Positions 1-9,678 of a stretch of 64,000 bases of DNA are shown piece by piece. Made by a program: the position numbers and the translations under genes. The notes below the pieces were generated by a model that saw only the letters and a program-made list of their open reading frames with translations, ran no database searches and was not told the DNA's origin. Source of the stretch: JAAUTS01 sp034440395 (GTDB taxonomy: Bacteria > Verrucomicrobiota > Verrucomicrobiia > Methylacidiphilales > JAAUTS01); assembly GCA_034440395.1 (NCBI GenBank), contig JAWXBW010000017.1, forward strand, positions 25,964-89,963, in the 5' to 3' direction. How positions within the stretch are numbered: the stretch's first letter is position 1; each line of letters begins with the position of its first letter.

Positions 1-175
1 GGAAGGCCTCCTCAAAGTCACTACGCTTGATGGCTTTCCCGTCGATTTGGGCGAGTCGTGGATTACTGCCCGCCGGTCCCATGTGGCCATGGTCGAAGAA
101 GATAAAGGAGACACCTAAAATGATGAGGAATATAATTAGTAAGATACGGAGTTTAGAGCTTAAAAGGGTGAGCAT
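1..175 (-). CDS. SurA/PpiD-like folding factor, N-terminal part
   Basis: The first 58 codons of a minus-strand gene whose remainder lies beyond the window edge. The start ATG is at 173-175. The product begins with a short basic stretch and one hydrophobic segment (about residues 9-28, rich in Leu, Ile and Phe), then a segment containing AQIDGKAIKRSDFEEAF. A membrane anchor followed by an 'IDGKxIxxxDFxxAF' stretch is typical of the SurA_N domain of periplasmic peptidyl-prolyl isomerase-like chaperones (SurA, PpiD, PrsA). Family membership is inferred from this short piece only; whether a rotamase domain follows cannot be seen. It diverges from the exported protein at 237. Confidence 0.6.
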   Translation of the reverse strand, partial: MLTLLSSKLRILLIIFLIILGVSFIFFDHGHMGPAGSNPRLAQIDGKAIKRSDFEEAF

Positions 176-236
176 AAATTAAAGTCGTGATTTTTAGTTG
201 TTACTTGCTATCTTTTGATACATAAGGAGAGTTCTC

Positions 237-992
237 ATGATTTCACATTTCAGGCATTTTTTGTTTCCATCACTATTATTACTTATCCTAACAATGGAGT
301 TATCTCAAGCCCAAGATAAAATCATTGTGCGAGATGGCCCTCCTGTGCAAGGAGAAATTCTAGGTATTGATGTAAATGGTACGGTGACCATTAAGTTTGA
401 TAAGGGAACTATCCCTTACCCGAAGGCTAATATTGAGTCGGTAGAGCTAGCGGAACGTCCAGAATATCAGTTAGGCATAGCTGCGGTATCAGAGGAAAAC
501 CATGCCGAGGGGATAAAACTACTACAACCTCTCGTCACGAAATTCCTAGGTTTGGACGCTCCTTGGGTTGCGGATGCTGCGGGCTATTTAGCCGAGGCGT
601 TGGCGGCCACGGGTAAGACTTTTGAAAGCGAGCAGATTTCCGATAAGATCATCCAAGTTTATCCCACCAGCATTTTCCGTTATAAAGGCATGGTGGGAAA
701 GGCGACGATTTTGTTAAGCCGGAACAAACCAGATGAGGCTATGGCTATTTTGGATGAAGTGGATAAGGCTGTGAATACAAGTCCCGTACCCGACCGTAAA
801 TCACTGCGTATTCTTAACCATGTTAATTATGTCAAGGCGCAGGTGTTCGAGAAAAAAGGGGACAAACAGCAAGCCCTCGAAGAGTATATTAAGGTTGTAA
901 CCCTTTATTACGAGCCGAAGAAGCGGGCAGATGCCGCTGCTGCTCGGGCAGATGCCTTACGCAAAGAGGATGCGACTTTAGTGGTGAATTAG
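237..992 (+). CDS. exported protein with TPR-like helices
   Basis: A 251-residue protein with a clear signal peptide (hydrophobic residues 7-20, then SQAQD as a likely cleavage region). Residues 27-75 look like a small beta-rich module (a 'V-x-DG-x(4)-G-x-I' start, ending with 'I-x-SVEL'), seen at the start of many verrucomicrobial secreted TPR proteins. Residues about 75-240 are helical with TPR-like repeats (QLGIAAVSEENHAEGIKLL; KAQVFEKKGDKQQALEEY). The ribosome site AAGGAG at 224-229 sits 7 bases before the ATG and fixes the start. Probably a periplasmic scaffold; no specific role can be given. Confidence 0.7.
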   Translation: MISHFRHFLFPSLLLLILTMELSQAQDKIIVRDGPPVQGEILGIDVNGTVTIKFDKGTIPYPKANIESVELAERPEYQLGIAAVSEENHAEGIKLLQPLVTKFLGLDAPWVADAAGYLAEALAATGKTFESEQISDKIIQVYPTSIFRYKGMVGKATILLSRNKPDEAMAILDEVDKAVNTSPVPDRKSLRILNHVNYVKAQVFEKKGDKQQALEEYIKVVTLYYEPKKRADAAAARADALRKEDATLVVN

Positions 993-1005
993 TTGTGACC
1001 CTGAC

Positions 1006-2532
1006 TCACCAATTATTTTGAAAAAAAGATTTGGCAGAGGCTTGGATCTCTTCTTTTTCAACTACCGATTTCTTTTCCCACGTTTTCACCATCATGTTAA
1101 TGCGATGGTTATTTTTAAACTTCTCCGAATGTTGCGCAAAAAAATTCCAATAGAGATAGTTAAACGGACAGGCCTGAGGCCCGGTTTTGATGGCAGGTTT
1201 ATACTGACACCCCGCACAGTAATTACTCATGCGGGAAATATAGCCGCTGCCTGCTATGTAAGGCTTGGTAGCGAATCGTCCACCATCGGCATAGAGAACC
1301 ATGCCTAGGACGTTCGGCTGCATGACCCAATCGTAGGCATCAACATACATCTCCTTATACCAAGCTAAGACGGCCTTGGGCTCACAACCGCTGAGAATAA
1401 AAAAATTACCCAACACCATGAGGCGTTGGATGTGATGGTTGTAGCCTGTCTCACTCGCCTGCTGGATACATCGGCTAACGCAGTTAAGGGGAGACTTAGC
1501 GCTGTAGATCCATGCAGGCAAGGAGCGGGTAGCCTTAAGAAAGTTGAGGTCTTGATACTCGGGCATTTCTAACCAATAAACGCCATTGATAAATTCGCGC
1601 CAGCCGATGATTTGACGAACGTAACCTTCGACGGAAGCTAAGGGAGCCTTTTTATCCTGATAGGCCTTCAGAGCAGCCTCCACACATTCTTGCGGCGTGA
1701 GTAGGCCAATGTTAAGAAGAGGAGAAAGGACGGAGTGGTAAAGAGTTTTTTCACCATCAATCATGACGTCCTCATAAGCACCGAAGTGCGGTAAACTATT
1801 TTCAATAAAATGAGCTAGCCACTGGAGGGATTCTCGACGCGTAACGGGGAGCCAAAACGTCGAGGCTTGTCCAGGGTGACTGGACCAGTGCTTGGTGACT
1901 TGACTGATAACTTTTTGGGTTATGGCACTCCTCGCAATCGCAGGTAAGGGCGGTGCCGTAAGTTTAGCTTTCTTGAAGTCGTTTGCGGTTTTACGATTAT
2001 CTTCGTCGAAACTCCAAGAGCCTCCCTCTGGCTTACCTTTTTCATCAAGTAGTATGTTGAGACGTTTACGTTGGAATTGGTAATGAGTGGCCATGAGCAG
2101 ATTCGTTTTTGATCCAGCCCAGGCTTTAAAATCACCGCGCGTGACGAGAAACTGTTCACTAGGAATGATCTCAATGGCGACACCCAATCCTTTAGCTAAA
2201 TGGGGCAGAATACTCTGCATGCCCCATTCGTTAGGTTCCATCACAATGATGGAGCTAGGCTTTTGGTTTTTGCAAAAACGTTCCAACGCATCAAAATAAT
2301 CTCCTATCCCATCTTCTAGTTGGTGATACCAGACCTGCTTCTGGGCTTGGCGGAGTTCCTCTGCATAATGGCGCATGGCGCTGTAAAGGAGGACAAGTTT
2401 ATGTTGATGATAGCGCAGATGGCTACTGCGTGAGGCCGACTCGATAAAGAGGAAAGTATCCTGAGGGGTGGCCTGTCTTAGGGCAGGGTGCTGAGGTAAA
2501 AGTTGATCCCCTAAAATCCAAAAAGCACGCAT
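1006..2532 (-). CDS. Fe-S bacterial cryptochrome/photolyase (PhrB/CryB type)
   Basis: A 508-residue member of the photolyase-related FeS-BCP/CryPro family (COG3046), whose characterised members repair (6-4) photoproducts or act as blue-light receptors with FAD, a lumazine antenna and a 4Fe-4S cluster. The N-terminal Rossmann part (1-130) begins MRAFWILGDQLL. The C-terminal FAD domain carries Cys351, Cys439, Cys442 and Cys455 (context NYCAGCQY and QACPFNYLYW), the same spacing as the cluster ligands of Agrobacterium PhrB as I recall them (350, 438, 441, 454). The conserved tail 'NPFNYLYW-type' motif is present. Length is normal for the family. Photolyase versus cryptochrome cannot be decided from sequence alone. 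Confidence 0.88.
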   Translation of the reverse strand: MRAFWILGDQLLPQHPALRQATPQDTFLFIESASRSSHLRYHQHKLVLLYSAMRHYAEELRQAQKQVWYHQLEDGIGDYFDALERFCKNQKPSSIIVMEPNEWGMQSILPHLAKGLGVAIEIIPSEQFLVTRGDFKAWAGSKTNLLMATHYQFQRKRLNILLDEKGKPEGGSWSFDEDNRKTANDFKKAKLTAPPLPAIARSAITQKVISQVTKHWSSHPGQASTFWLPVTRRESLQWLAHFIENSLPHFGAYEDVMIDGEKTLYHSVLSPLLNIGLLTPQECVEAALKAYQDKKAPLASVEGYVRQIIGWREFINGVYWLEMPEYQDLNFLKATRSLPAWIYSAKSPLNCVSRCIQQASETGYNHHIQRLMVLGNFFILSGCEPKAVLAWYKEMYVDAYDWVMQPNVLGMVLYADGGRFATKPYIAGSGYISRMSNYCAGCQYKPAIKTGPQACPFNYLYWNFFAQHSEKFKNNHRINMMVKTWEKKSVVEKEEIQASAKSFFQNNW

Positions 2533-2642
2533 GGGTTAAGCTAAGATGGATTTAAGAAAATCCAAATGGATACTAAGAAAGACCTAATACGTTTACTTTA
2601 GTGAGAAAATTAATAAAGCTTGGTCATCTGTTAAAATGAGCG

Positions 2643-5405
2643 ATGATGGTAAACGCAGGTTCTCTAATATTTCAAACACGAAAACCTATGAATTCCTTAA
2701 ATAATACGAATTTGCGTTTTTTCGAAAATGTCGTGGCGCAGATTACCGATGCAGTTATCATCACAAACGCCCGGCCTATAGACGGTAAGGGTCCAGAGAT
2801 TATCTATGTCAATGAGGCTTTCACGACTATAACTGGTTATACTAAAGAAGAGGTTTTAGGGAAGACGCCTCGCTTACTTGCTGGTCCTGAAACAAAAAGA
2901 GAGTCTTTAGACCACATAAGGCGAGCCTTAGAGAACTGGCAACCTTCCCGTACAGAATTACTTAATTACAAAAAAAACGGAGAAATATTTTGGATCGAGT
3001 TGGAGATTGTGCCTATTAAGGATGAGAAGGGTTCGGTCACCAACTGGGTAGCCATACAAAGAGATATTACCTTACGGAAGGCGATGCAAAAAAAGACCCT
3101 CCTAGATACGCAAGCACGGCTGACTATGACTTTTGACGCCGTGGCAGAGGGGGTGGACGTGCGAGATGGTATGGGCTGGATTATAGAGTGTAATCATTCT
3201 GCAGAAAAGATTTTTGGGTTGGAGAAGGCACAACTTAGAAGCACTCTCGGTTCTGATCTGTGGGCTAAGGCGGTTCGTGAAAATGGATCGCCATTATTAG
3301 AAGATGATTTTCCTTTCCACAAGTGCCGCCGATTAGGGGAACCCGTGGAAGGTTTTGTTTTAGGTTTAAAAATTGACGGGTCTACATTTAAATGGCTTTC
3401 TTACAATTCTGTCCCTTTAAAGGATGAGACAGGTAAAGTGACGATGGTGGTTTCAAGTTTCACAGACGTTACGGAACGAAAAAAGGCTGAAGCAGATTTG
3501 ATCTTTCAAAAACATCTCCTCAGAGCCAGTCATGATGCTATGATTGCACTAGACTTGCAGGGTGTGGTGAGCTTTTGGAATCCAGCGGCGGAGGAATTAT
3601 ATGGGTGGAAAAGCACCGAGGCTTTGGGAAAAAATATCACGAATTTAATTTTTGAACTTCAGTATCTTAAACATACCCCTGAAATTATGGAGAAAGTCAG
3701 GAGCGGGGCATGCTGGGTTGGCGATTTTCAAATAAAGCAGCGGAGTGGTAAGGCGTTAACTGTGCATACGACGTATTCTCCCATTCAAGACTCTGAAGGG
3801 AGATTGACGGGTATCCTTGGAACATCTTTTGATATTAGTGAAAGAATATCCATGGAGGAGGCTTTACGAAAAAGCGAAAGTCAGATGAAGGCGTTAATTG
3901 AGGCGACGCCAGACTCCATATTTTTTAAAGATGGAGACGGTCGCTTCTTATTGATCAATCGTGCAGCTGCGGAACTTTTTCTACTTACGGATATAAATTA
4001 TAGCGGGAAAACAGATGCAGACTTAGCCGAACTTGTGCCAGCACGTAAGGAGGAGTTTCTGTACTGCATTAAATCAGATGCGTTGGTATGGCAGGCTAGG
4101 CAGATGCAACGAATGGAGGAAATTATCAAAAGTGATGATGGAAATCTTCATTATCTTGACGTCATAAAAATTCCTTTATTTAATCCGGACGGCAGCCGTC
4201 ATGGGCTAGTTGTCATCGGGCGCAATGTAACGGAAAGTCGCCTTTTGGAAGCCCAGCTGAGACAAGCCCAGAAGATGGAAGCCGTTGGGCAGCTAGCTGG
4301 TGGTTTAGCTCATGATTTCAATAATATCTTAGCGGCCATCTTATTGGGCCTAGAGTATATGTCCTCCACTGAGCGTTCGGAGGACAAGGCCTCTGTCAGT
4401 CACGACATAAAGTTGATGATTGAACACGCTACGACCCTAACTAGTCAGCTGTTAATGTTTAGCCGGAAAAATGCGAAGAAACCTGAGCAAGTAGAATTAA
4501 ATAGCGTGATCAGAGATTTAATGAAGATGTTGGGTCGCCTAATTGGCCCACAGATTCTAATAAAAGAACCTCATGGCGCAGACGCTTTTTGGGTTGAGGC
4601 TGATAAAACTATGTTAAATCAGGCGATAATGAATGTGTGTATTAATGCGCGCGACGTTATGCCTAAAGGTGGCATCTTGTCGATTGAACTAAACACAGCG
4701 TCGAATCTTCCAGCTAGCAAAATTGAGTTATATAAGTCTTCAGGAAAGAACTTCGTCTGTTTAACCATACGTGACACTGGGACGGGTATGAATGATAATA
4801 CGTTGAGGCGTATTTTTGAGCCCTTTTTTACAACGAAAGAAGTAGGTAAGGGAACGGGGTTAGGATTGGCGGTGGTGCATGGGATTGTGGAGCAGCACGA
4901 AGGTTGGATTGAGGTGGAAAGCACTGTAGGCAAAGGCTCGGCCTTTCATCTCTATTTTCCAACGGTGGCTCCCGCCCATCAATTGGTGCAAAGGAATCAA
5001 CAAGAGGAAATTCCAGCACAGAATTCGGTCACTGTTCTTTATGTGGAAGACCTAGATTCTTTAAGGAAGATTACCGCAAAGCGTTTGCGTAATTTAGGTT
5101 ACGATGTTTTAGAAGCAGCAGATGCTGAGCAGGCTTTGGTTTTATGGGGAAAACATCACCATGAAATTAAATTACTTTTAACTGATGTGGTTATGCCTGG
5201 GTCCATGAGTGGACTTGATTTAGCCAAGCAATTACGGAAAGAATCTTCAAACCTAGGCTTGGTGGTAGTGAGCGGGTATACTGTTGAAATGTTAGATTTT
5301 GAGGGTCAAGGAGTTGAAGGTTTACTTTTTCTTCCTAAACCGTATGAATTTGCGGTCTTGGTAAAAAGTATTAATCAGGCTTTAGCTCAAGTACCGCGTA
5401 AGTAA
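2643..5405 (+). CDS. multi-PAS hybrid histidine kinase
   Basis: A 920-residue soluble hybrid sensor kinase with no membrane segment. Four PAS domains can be made out at about 30-145, 155-280, 285-405 and 412-535. A HisKA domain follows with the phospho-acceptor His557 (GGLAHDFNN), then the ATPase with N box NVCINARDVMPKGG (about 663), G1 DTGTGM, F box FEPFFTTK and G2 GKGTGLGL, and a C-terminal receiver with Asp848 (LLLTDVVMPG) and Lys at LPKPY. PAS1 resembles a LOV domain (TGYTKEEVLGKTPRLLAG) but lacks the flavin-binding Cys. A later start at Met16 (base 2688) is possible; neither start has a strong ribosome site. nadD follows 18 bases downstream. Confidence 0.9.
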   Translation: MMVNAGSLIFQTRKPMNSLNNTNLRFFENVVAQITDAVIITNARPIDGKGPEIIYVNEAFTTITGYTKEEVLGKTPRLLAGPETKRESLDHIRRALENWQPSRTELLNYKKNGEIFWIELEIVPIKDEKGSVTNWVAIQRDITLRKAMQKKTLLDTQARLTMTFDAVAEGVDVRDGMGWIIECNHSAEKIFGLEKAQLRSTLGSDLWAKAVRENGSPLLEDDFPFHKCRRLGEPVEGFVLGLKIDGSTFKWLSYNSVPLKDETGKVTMVVSSFTDVTERKKAEADLIFQKHLLRASHDAMIALDLQGVVSFWNPAAEELYGWKSTEALGKNITNLIFELQYLKHTPEIMEKVRSGACWVGDFQIKQRSGKALTVHTTYSPIQDSEGRLTGILGTSFDISERISMEEALRKSESQMKALIEATPDSIFFKDGDGRFLLINRAAAELFLLTDINYSGKTDADLAELVPARKEEFLYCIKSDALVWQARQMQRMEEIIKSDDGNLHYLDVIKIPLFNPDGSRHGLVVIGRNVTESRLLEAQLRQAQKMEAVGQLAGGLAHDFNNILAAILLGLEYMSSTERSEDKASVSHDIKLMIEHATTLTSQLLMFSRKNAKKPEQVELNSVIRDLMKMLGRLIGPQILIKEPHGADAFWVEADKTMLNQAIMNVCINARDVMPKGGILSIELNTASNLPASKIELYKSSGKNFVCLTIRDTGTGMNDNTLRRIFEPFFTTKEVGKGTGLGLAVVHGIVEQHEGWIEVESTVGKGSAFHLYFPTVAPAHQLVQRNQQEEIPAQNSVTVLYVEDLDSLRKITAKRLRNLGYDVLEAADAEQALVLWGKHHHEIKLLLTDVVMPGSMSGLDLAKQLRKESSNLGLVVVSGYTVEMLDFEGQGVEGLLFLPKPYEFAVLVKSINQALAQVPRK

Positions 5406-5423
5406 ATGAGGGGTAGTTAGCGC

Positions 5424-6020
5424 ATGAGACGAATCGGATTATTAGGAGGGACTTTCGACCCCGTGCATGCTGGACATGTGGCTATGGCATATGCGGCTTT
5501 GGAGGAAGGAATTGACCACCTCATTGTTATGCCGTGCAAGCTTTCCCCGCATAAAGCTTTTGGTAGCTCAGAGTCAAAACCTGCCCCAGATCAACATCGC
5601 TGGAACATGCTACAACTCGCCATGCCCTATGACACACGGGTTGAGCTTTCTGTGTATGAATTAGACGGTCCGGATTATTCCTTTACGTGGCAAAGTTTAG
5701 ATTATTTGAAAAGTATTTACCCACAGGATAGGATCGTTTTAGTGATTGGAGAAGATCAATACGACGTGCTAGATACTTGGGCCAAATTCCAAGAGTGGCG
5801 CACGTGGGTAGAAATCCTTGTCTTTAAACGTGAGGGTATGAAGTCAGAATCCTTACTGAAAGAAGAGGCCATTCTGGCAACGTGGTCAAAGATAAATATC
5901 CCGACCGTATCTGCCACGGATCTGAGGCATCGTCTAGCACATGGGTTGGAGATGAAGGGGCTGCTTCCAGAAGGCGTCGCAGAGTATATCGAGAGAGAAG
6001 GCCTTTATCTAAAAAATTAG
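5424..6020 (+). CDS. nadD: nicotinate-nucleotide adenylyltransferase
   Basis: NadD adenylylates nicotinate mononucleotide with ATP to give deamido-NAD in NAD synthesis. The 198-residue protein starts with the nucleotidyltransferase signature GLLGGTFDPVHAGH (residues 5-18) and has the second ATP-site motif as SATDLRHRL near residue 172, a variant of the usual ISSTxIR. Length is as expected. GAGGGG at 5408-5413 gives a fair ribosome site before the ATG. It lies 18 bases after the hybrid kinase, possibly co-transcribed, and ends facing mtnP. Confidence 0.93.
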   Translation: MRRIGLLGGTFDPVHAGHVAMAYAALEEGIDHLIVMPCKLSPHKAFGSSESKPAPDQHRWNMLQLAMPYDTRVELSVYELDGPDYSFTWQSLDYLKSIYPQDRIVLVIGEDQYDVLDTWAKFQEWRTWVEILVFKREGMKSESLLKEEAILATWSKINIPTVSATDLRHRLAHGLEMKGLLPEGVAEYIEREGLYLKN

Positions 6021-6045
6021 TTAAATCTCATCTTCCTTATTTAGG

Positions 6046-6903
6046 TTAAAGATAATTCTTCAACAAAGGCCGTAGTTCTTCGATCCGTTGTTCTGGCCAA
6101 GCACTGCGAGGGGTCATGATGGCCGAGCTTAAGGCTCGATGACTGGTTGTTACGTCACGAAGCGGGATTTGGCTGATGGCATGCGCTACGGTATTTTCGG
6201 CCAGGTTTGCGTTTTCTCTAAGAATGGCTACGACTTCTGGCACGTTTACTTCAGAGCCGTGCCAGCAATCATAATCTGTGACCATCGCAAGTGTAGCGTA
6301 ACTGATTTCTGCTTCCCGGGATAATTTGGCTTCAGCTAAATTCGTCATACCGATTACGTCGAAATCCTGCCGGCGATGAAACTCGCACTCGGCCAGAGTT
6401 GAAAAAGCTGGACCTTCCATATTCACGTACGTACCGCCCCAATGACAGGTAGCACCGTTTAAGGTGGCGGATTGGAAAAGGATGGTAGCCAGCTTTTGGC
6501 AAACAGGTTGACCAAAACTGACATGAGCCACTAAACCTTTACCGAAGAAGGTATGTTCAGCACTGTTTTTCGTACGGTCAAAATATTGCAGAGGAAAAAC
6601 AAAATGACGTGGCTTCAATTCTTCTTTAAGCGAGCCGACAGCACTAAGACTAATAATCCAACGAACACCTAAAGATTTTAGGGCCCAGATATTCGCACGA
6701 TGAGGCAGTTCTGAGGGCAGGAGGGAATGATGTCGTCCATGCCGAGCAAGGAACACCACTCGTCTGCCGCTTAGGCTCCCTATGTGGAACGCATCTGAAG
6801 TCGGGCCGAAGGGAGTCTCGACCGTCCTCTCTTCAATATCAGTTAAGTTCTTCATGTGATAGAGCCCGCTACCACCGATGATTCCAATGAGAGGTTGATT
6901 CAT
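6046..6903 (-). CDS. mtnP: S-methyl-5'-thioadenosine phosphorylase
   Basis: A 285-residue PNP-family phosphorylase that would cleave 5'-methylthioadenosine to adenine and methylthioribose-1-phosphate in methionine salvage. The phosphate-binding start GIIGGSGLY is at residues 8-16; ARHGRHH (about 54-60), YVNMEGPAFST (about 158) and GMTNLAEAKLSREAEI (about 185-200) are typical of the MtnP branch. Length matches the family. Convergent with nadD, 25 bases between the stops. No riboswitch-like leader was recognised upstream. Confidence 0.9.
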   Translation of the reverse strand: MNQPLIGIIGGSGLYHMKNLTDIEERTVETPFGPTSDAFHIGSLSGRRVVFLARHGRHHSLLPSELPHRANIWALKSLGVRWIISLSAVGSLKEELKPRHFVFPLQYFDRTKNSAEHTFFGKGLVAHVSFGQPVCQKLATILFQSATLNGATCHWGGTYVNMEGPAFSTLAECEFHRRQDFDVIGMTNLAEAKLSREAEISYATLAMVTDYDCWHGSEVNVPEVVAILRENANLAENTVAHAISQIPLRDVTTSHRALSSAIMTPRSAWPEQRIEELRPLLKNYL

Positions 6904-7080
6904 AAATAAGTTTTACTAAATGTGAGAATAGAAGCGCAGCTGTTAAAATCAACGTGGATTATACAGACTAGTAAATCAGGTTGGCTTGGCGTCTTACCAT
7001 ATTTTTCGCAGAGGAGGAGAACCCTTTCGCACTCTGAAATAATAGAGATTGCGCCTTCAAGAAAAGTGACGCATTAAGAG

Positions 7081-8301
7081 ATGATGCAAGAGTCATTTTT
7101 TCTCAACGAGCGGGAGCATAAGCCTAGAAAAGTTTCTCTTGCAATGGGGCTACTGGGTTTTATGCAGCAGGTAGGTCAAAAAGACTTGATTAACCTAGCC
7201 GCAGGTGTTCCTGCGCCAGAACTTCTGCCCGTAGAAGAGTTAAAAAAAGCTTTTCGCCTTGCTACCCGCAAGGCGGGGCTCTCCATGTGGGCTTATCAAA
7301 CTCCCTCAGGCCACGAGCCTTTACGCATGACCATGGCAGCGCGGTTAGGAGCGCGGGGATTGAAAATCACAGCAGAGGACGTACTCATCACCACAGGTTG
7401 CACGCAAGCTTTGCACCTAGCTTTGCAGACCTTAGTCCGGCCCGGTGACATCGTAGCTTGTGAGAGTCCGTGTTATTATAATACCTTGGAGCAAATTTCG
7501 GCCGCTGGTGGGTTGGCACTTCCACTGCCATCGAATGCTAACACAGGCTTAGTTCTTAAATCTGCAGAGGCCTTGCTTAAAAAATATCGCCCTAAGGTTT
7601 TAGTGCTTTGTTCAACACTATCGAATCCCACGGGAGCAAGTATACCTGAGGAAGATAGACCCAGGTGGGTGCAGCTAGCGCGGCGGCTAGGGTTGACCAT
7701 TATTGAGGACGACATTTATGCGGAACTATGTGAGGGAATCGTGCCTCCTCCGCTCCGAGCCTTTGACGACGGCTCCCATGTGCTGTATGTGAGTAGCTTT
7801 TGTAAGACTGTTTCGCCTGGTCTACGGGTAGGCTGTGCGGTGCCAGGGAAATGGATGCAGCCCATGTTAGAACGTAAGTGTATGGCGGACTTGCACAGCT
7901 CACTGGTTTCAGAGGCGACGCTTGACGCCTTTTTATGCTCACCCGCAATGGGGAAGCATCTAGTCAACTTGCAGAAAACCTGTGCCCTAAAGCGCGCCTT
8001 GGGTACAAAGGCTGTGCGAGATTATTTTCCAGAGCGAACCCTGATTTCGGAACCACGGGGTGGATTTATACTATGGGTACAATTAGCTAAAAAAATAAAC
8101 ATGAAAATGCTAGAAGCTAAGGCTCTGCAGGAGGGAGTTAGTTTTGCTAAGGGAGAAGTCTTTGCCTGTGCAACAACACGAGTCAGTGCGATGAGACTAA
8201 ACTGTGCCAGAGTCAGCGAAGCGCAGTTGGTTAAGGGCATTAAGATTTTAGGAGGCTTGATAAAATCCTCCGCTAAGGTTAAGGAGAAACTAAAAACCTA
8301 G
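7081..8301 (+). CDS. class I/II PLP-dependent aminotransferase (MocR/2-aminoadipate type)
   Basis: A 406-residue fold-type I aminotransferase of the LysN/MocR catalytic-domain branch, without the GntR DNA-binding part. Visible motifs are INLAAGVPAPELLP near 40, YQTPSGHEPLR near 78, STLSNPTGASIP around 180, the EDDIYAEL segment around 210 and the PLP lysine in VSSFCKTVSPGLRVG (about 238-252), where the usual SFSKT is SFCKT. Substrate is unknown. It lies 47 bases upstream of lysC, so a role in aspartate-family amino acid metabolism is possible but only inferred. The 177 bases upstream hold no gene. Confidence 0.85.
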   Translation: MMQESFFLNEREHKPRKVSLAMGLLGFMQQVGQKDLINLAAGVPAPELLPVEELKKAFRLATRKAGLSMWAYQTPSGHEPLRMTMAARLGARGLKITAEDVLITTGCTQALHLALQTLVRPGDIVACESPCYYNTLEQISAAGGLALPLPSNANTGLVLKSAEALLKKYRPKVLVLCSTLSNPTGASIPEEDRPRWVQLARRLGLTIIEDDIYAELCEGIVPPPLRAFDDGSHVLYVSSFCKTVSPGLRVGCAVPGKWMQPMLERKCMADLHSSLVSEATLDAFLCSPAMGKHLVNLQKTCALKRALGTKAVRDYFPERTLISEPRGGFILWVQLAKKINMKMLEAKALQEGVSFAKGEVFACATTRVSAMRLNCARVSEAQLVKGIKILGGLIKSSAKVKEKLKT

Positions 8302-8348
8302 ATTTTCTGCTTAACAGAGAACAACGTTTTTGATATGTTCTCACTTTT

Positions 8349-9584
8349 ATGTCGTTGATTGTTCAAAAGTATGGTGGCACATCCGTCGGAAATCCTGAGC
8401 GGATTCGTAATGTCGCAAACCGCATGTCGGAATGGCATAAGCAAGGTCATCAGATCGTCACGGTGGTCTCAGCCATGTCAGGGGTGACGGATAATTTAAT
8501 TAAACTAGCCAAGGAAGTTTCGTCTGAACCTTCCGAGCGCGAGATGGACGTATTACTGGCCACCGGGGAGCAGACGACGATTGCGCTTTTAGCGATGGCT
8601 CTTCACGCCATCGGGATACCTGCTGTATCGCTCACGGGAGCGCAGGCTGGGATCGTGACGGATGGGGTGCACACGAAGGCTAAGATTTCTAACATTTCGC
8701 CAAATGAGGTTAAAAAATTCTTAGCGCAAGGTAATATCGTTATCGTGGCAGGGTTTCAAGGCCAAAGTCATGACGGCCAGATTACGACCCTAGGGCGCGG
8801 CGGATCAGATTTGACGGCTATCGCAATCGCCTCAGCCGTGAAGGCAGATCTTTGCCAAATTTTTACAGACGTGGATGGAGTTTACACGGCTGATCCGCGG
8901 GTGGTTCCAGATGCTCGTAAGATTGACGAAATTTCTTATGACGAGATGCTCGAAATGGCCAGCTCAGGATCAAAAGTTATGCAAGCGCGGTCGGTCGAGT
9001 TTGCAAAAAAGTTTAATGTTATCTTTGAAGTGCGCTCTAGTTTTAACAACAACCCGGGAACGATTGTGAAAGAAGAAAATAAGTCGATGGAACAAGTAGT
9101 GGTGCGCGGCGTGAGCGTGGAAAAAAGCCAAGCTAAGGTTACGATCTCTGGCGTGCCGGATAAACCTGGAATAGCCGCAAAGCTCTTCAACGCCATTGCT
9201 GATGCTGGAATCAATGTAGATATGATCGTGCAGAACGTTTCCAACACTGCGGCGGGAGGTGGTAAAGGTCAGACCGATATCACCTTTACCATTAATAAGG
9301 ATGACATTAGTAAGGTTAAAAAAATTACTAGTTCTATGGCAGAACTTTCTTCCGCACTCGGGGTGGATATTCATGACGGCATCGCCAAGCTTTCCGTTGT
9401 GGGCATCGGTATGCGCAGCCATAGTGGCGTAGCAGCCAAACTGTTTTCGGCTCTTTCAGAACAGGGCATCAACATCCAAATGATTTCTACCAGTGAGATT
9501 AAAATAGCTGTAGTGATTGACGAAATTCAAGCGGTTGAAGCTGCTAAGGCAGTGCATGCGAAGTTTGAGTTAGGTGCGAATTGA
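8349..9584 (+). CDS. lysC: aspartate kinase
   Basis: Phosphorylates aspartate, the first step towards lysine, threonine, methionine and diaminopimelate. The 411-residue protein has the kinase signature VQKYGGTSVGN at residues 5-15, TDVDGVYTADPRVV around 180, and two C-terminal ACT modules (about 265-345 and 345-408; VSVEKSQAKVTISGVPDKPGIA and LSVVGIGMRSHSGVA), which in this family bind feedback inhibitors. Monofunctional: no homoserine dehydrogenase domain. A perfect inverted repeat lies just downstream. Confidence 0.95.
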   Translation: MSLIVQKYGGTSVGNPERIRNVANRMSEWHKQGHQIVTVVSAMSGVTDNLIKLAKEVSSEPSEREMDVLLATGEQTTIALLAMALHAIGIPAVSLTGAQAGIVTDGVHTKAKISNISPNEVKKFLAQGNIVIVAGFQGQSHDGQITTLGRGGSDLTAIAIASAVKADLCQIFTDVDGVYTADPRVVPDARKIDEISYDEMLEMASSGSKVMQARSVEFAKKFNVIFEVRSSFNNNPGTIVKEENKSMEQVVVRGVSVEKSQAKVTISGVPDKPGIAAKLFNAIADAGINVDMIVQNVSNTAAGGGKGQTDITFTINKDDISKVKKITSSMAELSSALGVDIHDGIAKLSVVGIGMRSHSGVAAKLFSALSEQGINIQMISTSEIKIAVVIDEIQAVEAAKAVHAKFELGAN

Positions 9585-9605
9585 TAGGACTTGGCTCGCT
9601 GACTT

Positions 9606-9635
9606 AATCTCTCAGACATTTAATCATGAGAGATT
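9606..9635. terminator. inverted repeat between convergent genes
   Basis: AATCTCTCA at 9606-9614 and TGAGAGATT at 9627-9635 form a perfect 9-bp stem with a 12-base loop, between the end of lysC and the end of the minus-strand gene at 9679. There is no T-run on either side, so it is not a textbook intrinsic terminator; it may still act as a bidirectional 3' end or mRNA-stabilising hairpin. Confidence 0.4.
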
Positions 9636-9678
9636 CATGCGAGGAGGGCTATGGGGCAAGCTCTGCAGATAAGCGTGA

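Noticed and set aside
2730..3080. LOV photoreceptor domain in the first PAS of the hybrid kinase
   Set aside because: The sequence GKTPRLLAG stands in place of GRNCRFLQG; the flavin-binding Cys is absent, so it is an ordinary PAS.
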